In this document: positions 1-11,679 of the stretch, piece by piece | Position numbering within the stretch: the stretch's first letter is position 1 | Layout: each line of letters begins with the position of its first letter | Source: RPQJ01 sp963846315 | GTDB taxonomy: Bacteria > Pseudomonadota > Gammaproteobacteria > Steroidobacterales > Steroidobacteraceae | Length of the DNA: 64,000 nt | Direction of reading: 5' to 3' | NCBI GenBank assembly: GCA_963846315.1 | Contig: CAWJVM010000004.1 | Span: 62,001-126,000, forward strand | Notes under the pieces: generated by a model | Seen by the model: only the letters and a program-made list of their open reading frames with translations | Database searches by the model: none | What the model was told of the DNA's origin: nothing | Translations under genes and position numbers: made by a program

Positions 1-1
1 C

Positions 2-589
2 CTGTTCAACGCGGACGGCTCGCACGCGGTTTCGACGCGGCACATCGCGGCACGGCTCGAGATCAGCCCCGGCAACCTGTACTACCACTTCGCCAACAAG
101 GAAGAGATCGTCCTCTGCCTGTACGAGCGCATGGAATCGCAGCTGGAGTCGATCCTCGCACCCCGCGCGGGTGAAACGCAGACGTTCGACACCGTGCTGC
201 GGTACCTGGACGACATCTTCGGTCACCTGTGGCAGTTCCGCTTCTTCTACCGCGACGTCAATTCGCTGCTGCGCGAGATACCCGGACTGAAGGAACGCTA
301 CCGTGACCTGGCCGAGCGAGTCCGGATCCGCTCGCGCGTGATTTTCGACTCGATGGTGGCTGCCGGCTGGATGGATGCCACCCCCGACCAGTTGGAACTG
401 CTGACGACCAATGCCTGGATCGTGCTCACGCAATGGTTCACGCACCGTCAGGTGGTCGAGCGCCGGCGCACGATCCAGTCATCCGACATCCGCGAAGGCA
501 TCCGCCACTTCGTCGCGCTGTTCAGCCCGCTGCTGCGCAGTCCGCAGCGCAAGCTGGTCGAGCGCATGACCGCGCGACCCGCAGATTGA
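2..589 (+). CDS. TetR/AcrR-family transcriptional regulator (5' end outside window)
   Basis: The reading frame is open from base 2, so the true start lies upstream of the window. The visible N-terminus is the second half of a TetR helix-turn-helix: STRHIAARLEISPGNLYYHF is the recognition-helix region, ending in the family's YYHF-x-NKEE signature. The remaining roughly 150 residues form the ligand-binding and dimerisation part (WQFRFFYRDVNSLL is typical of one TetR C-terminal subfamily). TetR proteins are dimeric repressors released from DNA by a small ligand. The next gene, an esterase, begins 29 nt downstream on the same strand, so co-transcription is likely and the esterase or its substrate pathway is a candidate target (inference). 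The effector cannot be told from sequence. Confidence 0.85.
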   Translation: MFNADGSHAVSTRHIAARLEISPGNLYYHFANKEEIVLCLYERMESQLESILAPRAGETQTFDTVLRYLDDIFGHLWQFRFFYRDVNSLLREIPGLKERYRDLAERVRIRSRVIFDSMVAAGWMDATPDQLELLTTNAWIVLTQWFTHRQVVERRRTIQSSDIREGIRHFVALFSPLLRSPQRKLVERMTARPAD

Positions 590-618
590 ATTCTTTCGAC
601 TCCATAGCGAGCACTGTC

Positions 619-1524
619 ATGCCGAGTTTCCGCGCACGAATCATCAATGCCCTGCTCCGCCTGACGGTCAAGCCGATGTGGCGACCCGGGCTCGCCATCG
701 GCGACATTCGCCGTCACACCGCGAAGACGGACCAACGCCTGGCGAAGCGCGGCGGGGACTGCCCGACCGAGCAAGTCACGATCGCCGGTGTGCGGGCCAC
801 CTGGTTCGGCGCGCCCGAACTCGCTGCACGCAAAGGCACCCTGCTCTACCTGCATGGCGGCGCGTGGTGCGTGCATCTGCCCGCGCTGTACGGGACCTTT
901 GCCGCCAGGCTCTCGGCCCTGACCGGACTGCGCGTCTTGCTGGTCGACTACCGGCTGGCGCCGGAACATACGTTTCCCGCGGCCGTGGATGATTGCCTGG
1001 CCGTGTACCGGTCGCTGCTGGAAGCGGCCGGAACCCGTCCGCACGTCATCGCGGGTGATTCTGCGGGCGGCAACCTCGCGCTGGTCACGCTGATGCGGGC
1101 GCGTGATGCGCAGTTGCCACTGCCTTCGTGCGCGGTTCTGCTTTCGCCCGCCACGGACATCGCGATGACCGGACCGTCGATCCGCTACAACGAGCAAGCC
1201 GATCCGATGTTCGGTAGCGGCGCCGGCGACCTGCTGCCGTCGATGTACTGCCTGTGCCTCGATCGGACAGACCCACTGATCTCACCGCTGTACGGGAACT
1301 GGTCCGGACTGCCGCCACTTTTCTTCCTCGCCGGTTCGACCGAAATGCTGCTCGACGATTCAGTGCGCGCGCACGATCGTGCGCAGCAGGCCCGCACGAA
1401 CTCGCGCATCGACGTCTGGCCGGACATGCCGCACGTGTTTCCTCTGTTCTCGATGCTGCCGGAGGCGAAGCAGGCGCTTCGGCGACATCGTCGCGTTCAT
1501 CGAGCAACACCAGCCGCGCAATGA
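619..1524 (+). CDS. HSL-family alpha/beta hydrolase (esterase), probable C-terminal frameshift
   Basis: Hormone-sensitive-lipase type carboxylesterase; the family hydrolyses short to medium acyl esters. Visible motifs are the oxyanion-hole HGGAW, the VDYRLAPEHTFPAAVDD stretch, nucleophile GDSAGGN, a downstream acidic region (STEMLLDDS) and the catalytic-His region MPHVF. The ATG at 619 is chosen because upstream in-frame sequence is the antisense-like shadow of the TetR gene. The last residues in frame (ALRRHRRVHRATPAAQ) do not look like the family. One base over, the sequence reads FGDIVAFIEQHQ, the usual C-terminal helix, and that frame runs to a stop at 1628-1630. A single extra G near 1480 would explain this. 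The catalytic triad lies before the break, so activity may survive. A convergent paralogue follows. Confidence 0.85.
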   Translation: MPSFRARIINALLRLTVKPMWRPGLAIGDIRRHTAKTDQRLAKRGGDCPTEQVTIAGVRATWFGAPELAARKGTLLYLHGGAWCVHLPALYGTFAARLSALTGLRVLLVDYRLAPEHTFPAAVDDCLAVYRSLLEAAGTRPHVIAGDSAGGNLALVTLMRARDAQLPLPSCAVLLSPATDIAMTGPSIRYNEQADPMFGSGAGDLLPSMYCLCLDRTDPLISPLYGNWSGLPPLFFLAGSTEMLLDDSVRAHDRAQQARTNSRIDVWPDMPHVFPLFSMLPEAKQALRRHRRVHRATPAAQ

Positions 1525-1626
1525 TTCGCCGGGGCAAGAAGGCGGGCGCGCGGGAGAGTTGCTGACTGTCGGCGATCCTGCCGCGGCAGGCAACGCGCTG
1601 GCAGTGCCGGAGACCAGCGCAGCGCT

Positions 1627-2553
1627 TTAGATCAGCCCGCACTCGCGCAGGAACCGGGCGACCGACTCCAACGCACGGTCGGCATCCGCGAGCACGCCGG
1701 CGTTCGCCTGGAACACGTGCCAGCGGCGTGGAAATTCCTGCAGCTCGACGGTTACGCTCGCCGTTGCCAGCGCGGACCGGATGCGCCGCGCGTCGGACAG
1801 CAGCCATTCATCCTGCCCCACCTGCACCAGAGTCGGCGGCAGTCCACGCAGATCGCCGTTGATCGGCGACGCCAGCGGATCGCTGCTGTCGCTGCCGGCG
1901 AGGTAAATACGCGCGCAATCCGCTGTCCACGCGGGTGTCAGCATGACCTCGCCGGCGGGGACGACGCCACGGTCCGGGTTGCCGAGATCGACCCACGGCG
2001 AGAACAGCACCAGTGCCGCGGGGAGCGGCTCACCCAGCGCGCGCAATCGCAGCGCAGCCGCGAGCGCCAGTCCACCGCCGGCTGAATCGCCAATGATCGC
2101 GATACGGTGCGGCGACTCACCGTCACGCAGCAACGCACGGTAGGCGTCAACGGCATCTTCGACCGCCGCCGGGAACGGATGCTCGGGTGCGAGCCGGTAA
2201 TCCGCGACGAACACACGGGCCGACGTGCGGCGCGCAAGGTGGCTGGTGATCGAGCGATGCGTGGCTGGCGAGCCAACGCAGTAGGCGCCGCCATGCAGGT
2301 AAAGGAGCGTGCCGCGAGGCGTTGCGAGGCCTCGGGACTGGGCGAACTCGCCGGGCACAGCACCGCACCTGGCGGGCCTGAAAACGACGCCGCGCGCCGG
2401 CAGCGTCAGCCTCGTGACCAGCGCCAACCGGCGACGCTGTACGGAAATCGGTCGCCCGGGACGGAACGTCGGCAACAGGGTCGCGCGCAGCAGCGTGCGC
2501 AGTACCGCAGCCACCCACCTTTCAAGTCGGGTCTCACCCGCGATTGGGTGCAT
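1627..2553 (-). CDS. HSL-family alpha/beta hydrolase (esterase)
   Basis: A 308-residue esterase of the same family as the gene that converges on it. It has the oxyanion-hole motif HGGAYCVGS, the VADYRLAPEHPFPAAVED segment, nucleophile motif GDSAGGGLAL, the acid region VGQDEWLLSDARR and the catalytic His in FPRRWHVFQ. No signal peptide is evident, so it is probably cytoplasmic. The ATG at 2553 lies inside the last codons of the RlpA-like gene (20-nt overlap on the same strand), which suggests co-transcription. Substrate is unknown; the family includes lipases, esterases and some steroid or xenobiotic ester hydrolases. The two adjacent hydrolases are clearly related but too diverged to be a recent duplication. 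Confidence 0.88.
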   Translation of the reverse strand: MHPIAGETRLERWVAAVLRTLLRATLLPTFRPGRPISVQRRRLALVTRLTLPARGVVFRPARCGAVPGEFAQSRGLATPRGTLLYLHGGAYCVGSPATHRSITSHLARRTSARVFVADYRLAPEHPFPAAVEDAVDAYRALLRDGESPHRIAIIGDSAGGGLALAAALRLRALGEPLPAALVLFSPWVDLGNPDRGVVPAGEVMLTPAWTADCARIYLAGSDSSDPLASPINGDLRGLPPTLVQVGQDEWLLSDARRIRSALATASVTVELQEFPRRWHVFQANAGVLADADRALESVARFLRECGLI

Positions 2554-3013
2554 CCTCGTGGAGCACTTCGATGCGGGCCCGGGCCACGCCCCTGTGCATC
2601 ATGCCGATCTCGGAGGCAGCGGCCTGCGAGAGATCCGCGATGCGCTTGCCGACGAACGGCCCGCGATCGTTGACGCGCACGACGACGCTGCGGCCGTTGC
2701 GCAGGTTGGTCACACGCACCCGCGTACCAAAGGGCAGGCTGGGATGGGCCATTGTCAGCGCCGCAGAGTCGAAGCGCTCGCCGCTGGCCGTCTTGCGGTC
2801 GTGGAACTGGGCTCCGTACCAGGAGACGACGCCTTCCTGGACAGTCTGGATGCCGCGGCCGATCGCAGAGGCAATGTCGGCCACGCCAGGGTTCGCCGCC
2901 TGCGTGTCCGCCAGGACGTTGCCGCCGGGCAATCCCAGGGCGAGCGCCGCCAGCGCCACGAGGGCGCTCAGGTTCGGCTTCGCGCCCATGCGCTCGGTTC
3001 GAGGGTTTGCCAT
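2534..3013 (-). CDS. RlpA-like double-psi beta-barrel protein (septal ring lytic transglycosylase family)
   Basis: A 159-residue exported protein with an N-terminal hydrophobic signal segment (about residues 10-33, ending ALADTQA or nearby) followed by a RlpA/DPBB domain. Family motifs are visible: GVVSWYGAQFHDRKTASGE, FGTRVRVTNLRNGRSVVVRV and NDRGPFVGKRIADLSQAAA. RlpA proteins act on denuded peptidoglycan glycan strands at the septum. This one has no SPOR domain and no lipobox cysteine, so it is a minimal single-domain version. The ATG at 3013 is preferred over upstream options because AAGGAA lies about 7 nt upstream. It overlaps the downstream esterase start. Confidence 0.85.
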   Translation of the reverse strand: MANPRTERMGAKPNLSALVALAALALGLPGGNVLADTQAANPGVADIASAIGRGIQTVQEGVVSWYGAQFHDRKTASGERFDSAALTMAHPSLPFGTRVRVTNLRNGRSVVVRVNDRGPFVGKRIADLSQAAASEIGMMHRGVARARIEVLHEDAPNRG

Positions 3014-3309
3014 GTCTGGGTTCCTTGCTGAGCAGTCCGGCCGTGTCGGTGTACGGGTTCCGGGGACCTCGGTCAAAACGAGGTGCCGGCGCAGTGACGC
3101 GAATCACGTTGTGGGTGCGGCCGGCGCAAAGCCCTCCATGACTGGTTGGCGGGTGGTGCCGGTTCGCTGTGGTCCGGTTAGGACGGGAACCCCTGCCGAA
3201 AGTTCCGGCGAAGATAGCAGAAGCTGCCGGAACTCGCGCCCGGCAGCTTAATTAACTGATATTTTTCAATTGGTTATGAGGATCCCACTCGGACCCGGTC
3301 TAACCCGGC
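3014..3309. other. 296-nt gap upstream of the RlpA-like gene, nothing recognised
   Basis: This is the region between the RlpA-like start and the end of the GlsB-like gene, both on the minus strand. It should hold the RlpA promoter. An A/T-rich patch at about 3249-3275 stands out in an otherwise GC-rich stretch, but I could not align a convincing -35/-10 pair. No coding frame or RNA gene is evident. Confidence 0.4.
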
Positions 3310-3612
3310 TCAGGCCGTTGGGGTCTTGGTCCGGCGCGTAAAGAACCAGATCAGGCCGGCCGCGCAGGCGACGGACAGCACGAAACTCAGGTACTCAGGC
3401 ACGTGCAGCAACCGGCCGATGAGGCCGCCCACGAACGAGCCACCGATGCCATAACCGATGGTGCGGAACCAACTCATGGGGTCGGGTCCAGGCAACAGGA
3501 AGCGGGCAATGCCGCCAATGATGAGGCCGCTGATGGCTCCAACCACCACCAGGACCAGCAGAAAGACCCCGATTCCCACCCCTGCCGTACCCGCCGCCGT
3601 CGATGCATCCAT
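3310..3612 (-). CDS. GlsB/YeaQ/YmgE-family small membrane protein
   Basis: A 100-residue protein of the transglycosylase-associated (GlsB/YeaQ) family, seen across bacteria as small stress-related inner-membrane proteins of unclear biochemistry. It has three hydrophobic segments: GVFLLVLVVVGAISGLIIGG, YGIGGSFVGGLIGRLL and YLSFVLSVACAAGLIWFF. The family signature G-L-I-x-G-x-I-A-R-F-L-L-P-G is followed by a glycine-rich second segment. The ATG at 3612 is chosen because AAAGGGG lies at good distance upstream; an earlier in-frame start would add 13 polar residues without a ribosome site. It stands alone, reading away from gltB. Confidence 0.85.
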   Translation of the reverse strand: MDASTAAGTAGVGIGVFLLVLVVVGAISGLIIGGIARFLLPGPDPMSWFRTIGYGIGGSFVGGLIGRLLHVPEYLSFVLSVACAAGLIWFFTRRTKTPTA

Positions 3613-3741
3613 TTGAATCCCCTTTGTTTTTGAATCAACCGCCCCGCGCACGCTAGCAGGATTGGAACACCGGACGCCAGAGCGGTCCTGCCGGCCCGAA
3701 AGGGCCGTGATTTGAGACTTAGACCACTTTGTTGCAGTGCA

Positions 3742-3770
3742 TTGACGTCGCCGGGATCACGTGTCATATC
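3742..3770 (+). promoter_or_regulatory. Candidate sigma70-type promoter for gltBD
   Basis: TTGACG at 3742-3747 and CATATC at 3765-3770 are separated by 17 nt, upstream of gltB. The -10 match is weak (3 of 6), so this is a suggestion only. Confidence 0.3.
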
Positions 3771-3877
3771 AGTCACGTATCCACGACCGTCGACAGGTAC
3801 AGGAGGGCCGGCTCCCCGCGAGCGGCGGCTGTTCCTTGCCCCTGAGCGACGCCTGAAGACCACAGGCAGGGCCGACG

Positions 3878-8542
<4,665 letters not shown>

Positions 8543-8555
8543 GCAGAACACGACG

Positions 8556-10028
8556 ATGGGCAAGCCAACCGGATTCATCGACTACCTGCGTGAACTTCCC
8601 GTCGACCGCGCGCCGCTCGAGCGCGTCGGCGACTGGAACGAATTCCACCCGCACCTGGAGGAGAAGCGCCTGCGTCACCAGGGCGCCCGCTGCATGGACT
8701 GCGGCGTGCCGTTCTGTCACACGGGCAAGCTGATCAGCGGCATGGCCGCCGGCTGCCCGGTCAACAACGTGATCCCGGAGTGGAACGACCTCGTCTACCG
8801 CGGGCTCTGGCGCGAAGCGCTCGACCGCCTGCACATGACGAACAACTTCCCGGAATTCACCGGCCGCGTGTGCCCGGCGCCGTGCGAGGGCTCGTGCGTG
8901 CTCGGCATCAACGAACAGCCGGTCACGATCAAGAACATCGAGAACGAGATCATCGACCGCGGCTGGGACGAAGGCTGGGTGCTGCCCGAGACGCCGGCGA
9001 CACGCACCGGCAAGAAGGTCGCGGTCATCGGCTCGGGTCCGGCCGGTCTCGCGGCCGCGCAGCAACTGAACCGCTCCGGTCACCTGGTCACGGTGCTCGA
9101 ACGCGAGGACCGCCCGGGCGGCCTGCTCATGTACGGCATCCCGAACATGAAGCTCGACAAGAACGCCGTGGTCGGGCGCCGGATCAAGCTGCTCGAAGCC
9201 GAAGGCATCAAGTTCTTCTGCAACGCGAACGTCGGCGAGAACGTCGAAGCCCAGCTGCTGCTGCGCGATTTCGACGCGACGGTCATCTGCACGGGTGCCA
9301 CGCAGCCGCGTGACTTGACCGTCGAAGGCCGCGACCTGCGAGGCGTGCACTTCGCGATGGAATACCTCACGGCGAGCACGCGCGCGCTGCTGAACGGCGG
9401 CTCGGACCACTCACCCGTCCATGCGCGCGGCAAGGACGTCGTCGTGATCGGCGGCGGCGACACCGGCACCGATTGTGTCGGCACCGCGCTGCGCCAGGGC
9501 TGCAGGAGCGTCACGCAGATCGAGATCATGGCGCGGCCTCCAGTCGAGCGCGCCAGCGACAACCCGTGGCCGGAGTGGCCCAAGGTCTACAAGATGGACT
9601 ATGGCCAGGAAGAAGCCGCGGCCAAGTACGGCGACGATCCGCGCGTGTACCTGACGACGGTCAAGAAATTCGTGGGCGGCGCCAGCGGCAACCTCGAGTC
9701 GATCGTGACGGTCGAGGTGAAGTGGCAACGCAACGACAAGGGCGCGATGGTGCCGGTCGAAGTGCCGGGCACGGAGCAGGTTCGTCCCGCGCAGCTGGCA
9801 CTGCTGGCGATGGGATTCCTCGGCCCCGAGCAGCCTCTGCTGAAGGACCTCGGCGTCGAGTGCGACACGCGCAGCAATGTGCAGGCAGAGTACGGCCGCT
9901 ACGCGACGAGCCTGAAGGGCGTGTTCGCGGCGGGCGATTGCCGGCGCGGCCAGTCGCTGGTCGTCTGGGCGATCAACGAGGGCCGTGGCGCGGCGGCGGC
10001 CTGCGACAGGTTCCTGTCGGGCAAGTGA
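8556..10028 (+). CDS. gltD: Glutamate synthase (NADPH) small subunit
   Basis: The beta subunit of GOGAT passes electrons from NADPH through FAD and iron-sulfur clusters to the large subunit. At 490 residues it matches the family. N-terminal cluster cysteines are seen in RCMDCGVPFCHTG, AAGCPVNNVIPEW and GRVCPAPCEGSCVLGI. The first Rossmann motif, GSGPAGLAAAQQL, binds FAD. The second, GGGDTGTDCVG, binds NADPH. The C-terminal GVFAAGDCRRGQSLVVWAI is the conserved FAD-contacting end of the family. It lies 13 nt downstream of gltB on the same strand. No further gene of nitrogen metabolism follows; the next gene converges on it. Confidence 0.98.
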   Translation: MGKPTGFIDYLRELPVDRAPLERVGDWNEFHPHLEEKRLRHQGARCMDCGVPFCHTGKLISGMAAGCPVNNVIPEWNDLVYRGLWREALDRLHMTNNFPEFTGRVCPAPCEGSCVLGINEQPVTIKNIENEIIDRGWDEGWVLPETPATRTGKKVAVIGSGPAGLAAAQQLNRSGHLVTVLEREDRPGGLLMYGIPNMKLDKNAVVGRRIKLLEAEGIKFFCNANVGENVEAQLLLRDFDATVICTGATQPRDLTVEGRDLRGVHFAMEYLTASTRALLNGGSDHSPVHARGKDVVVIGGGDTGTDCVGTALRQGCRSVTQIEIMARPPVERASDNPWPEWPKVYKMDYGQEEAAAKYGDDPRVYLTTVKKFVGGASGNLESIVTVEVKWQRNDKGAMVPVEVPGTEQVRPAQLALLAMGFLGPEQPLLKDLGVECDTRSNVQAEYGRYATSLKGVFAAGDCRRGQSLVVWAINEGRGAAAACDRFLSGK

Positions 10029-10138
10029 TCGATTCAGGCACGCGGGACGCAATGGCAGTCGACGGCGGCGTCAAATCAGTCGAACACCGCTGACCCGCGT
10101 TGCAGCGGGCGAGTGCCGCATCGCGCCTCGCGCATGGG

Positions 10139-10840
10139 CTAAGGTTGCTTCGATCGCTTCCTGGAAGAAGTGAGTAATGCCGGCGGCTGGTCCCTCCAGC
10201 ACGAGGCGCCGAGCAGGATCAACTGCAACTGCCGGACGAAGTCTTCGGTCATCTCGGCTTCCAGCAGCGGTTGTCCCGCCGGAAGATCCAGTATTTCCGG
10301 CGCCGCACCCAGCATCGCCGTAACGATCAGACCGCAGATCATCTGCAGGCTCGAGGTCGACAGCCCCTCGTAGGCACCGAGGCGGCGGAGGTCCTGCGCC
10401 ATCTCGTGGGTGAAGTGGCTCACCTCGTTGCGGATCGCAAGTCGCAGGATGCGGCTGCCGCCGGCACGCTCACTGGAAATGAACAGGAACAGGAGCCGGT
10501 TCTGCTTCACGTAGTGCTGATAGACGAGCACCGAGCGGCGAACCATTTCGCTTCCTTCCTCGCCCACCTGGCGCGCCTCTCGCAGGAGCCGGCGCAGCGT
10601 GATGCCCACCTCTTCGACCAGCGCCAGGCCGAGTTCGTCGGTGTTGCGAAAGTGGCGATAGAACGCGTTCGGCACGATTCCCGCCTCGCGCGCGATCTCG
10701 CGGATGCCGAGGCTGGTGAAGCTGCGCCCCTCGCCGATCAGGTTGAGCGCCGCTTGCAACAGGCCGTTGCGCGTCAGGTTCTTGCGCTCGCCGCGCGTCA
10801 GCGAATCCTCGCGCTTGGCGACGTGCGGTGCGGGCGCCAT
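10139..10840 (-). CDS. FabR-like TetR-family repressor
   Basis: A 233-residue TetR-type regulator resembling FabR, the repressor of unsaturated fatty-acid synthesis genes. The helix-turn-helix is at about residues 43-62 (SLGIREIAREAGIVPNAFYR), followed by FabR-like NTDELGLALVEEVG. The C-terminal half carries the ligand-pocket helices and ends with a basic, serine-rich tail. The ATG at 10840 is preferred because GAGGA lies upstream and the in-frame extension before it looks non-coding. It is divergent from the acyl-CoA dehydrogenase operon. TGTACA hexamers in the intergenic region match the core of known FabR operators, so it probably controls that operon and itself (inference). The ligand in FabR is acyl-ACP/CoA; whether that holds here is unknown. 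Confidence 0.8.
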   Translation of the reverse strand: MAPAPHVAKREDSLTRGERKNLTRNGLLQAALNLIGEGRSFTSLGIREIAREAGIVPNAFYRHFRNTDELGLALVEEVGITLRRLLREARQVGEEGSEMVRRSVLVYQHYVKQNRLLFLFISSERAGGSRILRLAIRNEVSHFTHEMAQDLRRLGAYEGLSTSSLQMICGLIVTAMLGAAPEILDLPAGQPLLEAEMTEDFVRQLQLILLGASCWRDQPPALLTSSRKRSKQP

Positions 10841-10891
10841 GGGCAGTCCTCGTCTGGCGGCAGAAGCGGAGCAGTGCACCGGGAGTACCGG

Positions 10892-10897
10892 TGTACA
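10892..10897. promoter_or_regulatory. TGTACA hexamer, candidate FabR-type operator half (repressor-proximal)
   Basis: A palindromic TGTACA sits 52 nt upstream of the FabR-like start and is followed after two bases by TGTA. FabR sites in enterobacteria have a GTACA...TGTAC core, so this is a plausible autoregulatory site. A six-base palindrome can occur by chance. Confidence 0.35.
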
Positions 10898-11013
10898 TCT
10901 GTATCTTACCTTATCGAGCCGATCGCAGCGCAAGCATGACCTCAGGAGTGGCATTTGTCGCCGGTGCAACAGCAATCCCTTACCGATCCCTCTTCTCGGC
11001 GAATTACTGATAT

Positions 11014-11042
11014 TTGACTTTCAGTGGACAGTTGTACACAAT
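11014..11042 (+). promoter_or_regulatory. Candidate promoter overlapped by a TGTACA operator
   Basis: TTGACT (11014-11019) and CACAAT (11037-11042) are 17 nt apart and lie 54 nt upstream of the hypothetical gene at 11096. A second TGTACA at 11033-11038 overlaps the -10 element, so a bound repressor would block RNA polymerase. The surrounding bases are A/T-rich compared with the genome. Confidence 0.5.
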
Positions 11043-11095
11043 ACAGTCAACCCGAATCACCGGATCGATCGAGCGGGCCACGAACCCGAATAGCA

Positions 11096-11605
11096 ATGAC
11101 CAAGAGTGCTGCGACCAGTGTCAGGACGGCCCGCAAGGCTTCCGTCGGATCCCCAGCGGTGTCGGCTCACAAGGTGATCGCCAAAGCGGCACGAGAGCCC
11201 GCGGTGAGGCGACCGGCCCCACACGCTGGCGACGCACGCCGGACGATCAGCCCCGCCCCGCGCCCCGCGCGGGTCGCAGCGCAGCCGTCGCTGCGCTTCC
11301 ACTACCCGGAGTCGCTGCGCGCAAGAACGCACGCCATGCTCGAGGCTCTGGAAGCGGCGCCCGATCACCCCGGTCATGCGGAAGCCATGGCGCAAGTGGT
11401 GAGCCAACTCGTGGAAGCCGGCATGGACTACTACTTCATGCGCGCACTGAGGCAGGCCGACGTCGGCTTCGTGGCCGAGCAAACGGCGCGCGTCGGCATG
11501 TCGGGTGCGCTCACGCTCGTCAACTCGATGAGCCGTAAGTACATCGTGCGGATGGGCAGCGCGCAGCTTCTGGTCGTCGCGCGGCACATACGCGAACTGG
11601 GCTGA
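11096..11605 (+). CDS. Hypothetical protein in the acyl-CoA dehydrogenase operon
   Basis: A 169-residue protein I do not recognise. The first roughly 65 residues are basic and rich in Ala, Pro and Arg, and probably disordered. From about residue 66 it becomes a compact, predicted all-helical domain (FHYPESLRARTHAMLEALEA through YIVRMGSAQLLVVARHIREL). A basic low-complexity arm joined to a small helical domain is reminiscent of phasin-like or nucleoid-associated proteins, but no signature proves either. The ATG at 11096 is the first after the candidate promoter and gives MTKSAATS. The acyl-CoA dehydrogenase gene starts about 75 nt downstream, so it is likely co-transcribed and under the FabR-like repressor. 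Confidence 0.7.
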   Translation: MTKSAATSVRTARKASVGSPAVSAHKVIAKAAREPAVRRPAPHAGDARRTISPAPRPARVAAQPSLRFHYPESLRARTHAMLEALEAAPDHPGHAEAMAQVVSQLVEAGMDYYFMRALRQADVGFVAEQTARVGMSGALTLVNSMSRKYIVRMGSAQLLVVARHIRELG

Positions 11606-11679
11606 GACGCGCGACGCCAGCCCCATCGTTGCTGCCACCCGTTCGAATTCGCATTTGCCGTTGTCACGAGACCCTCACC

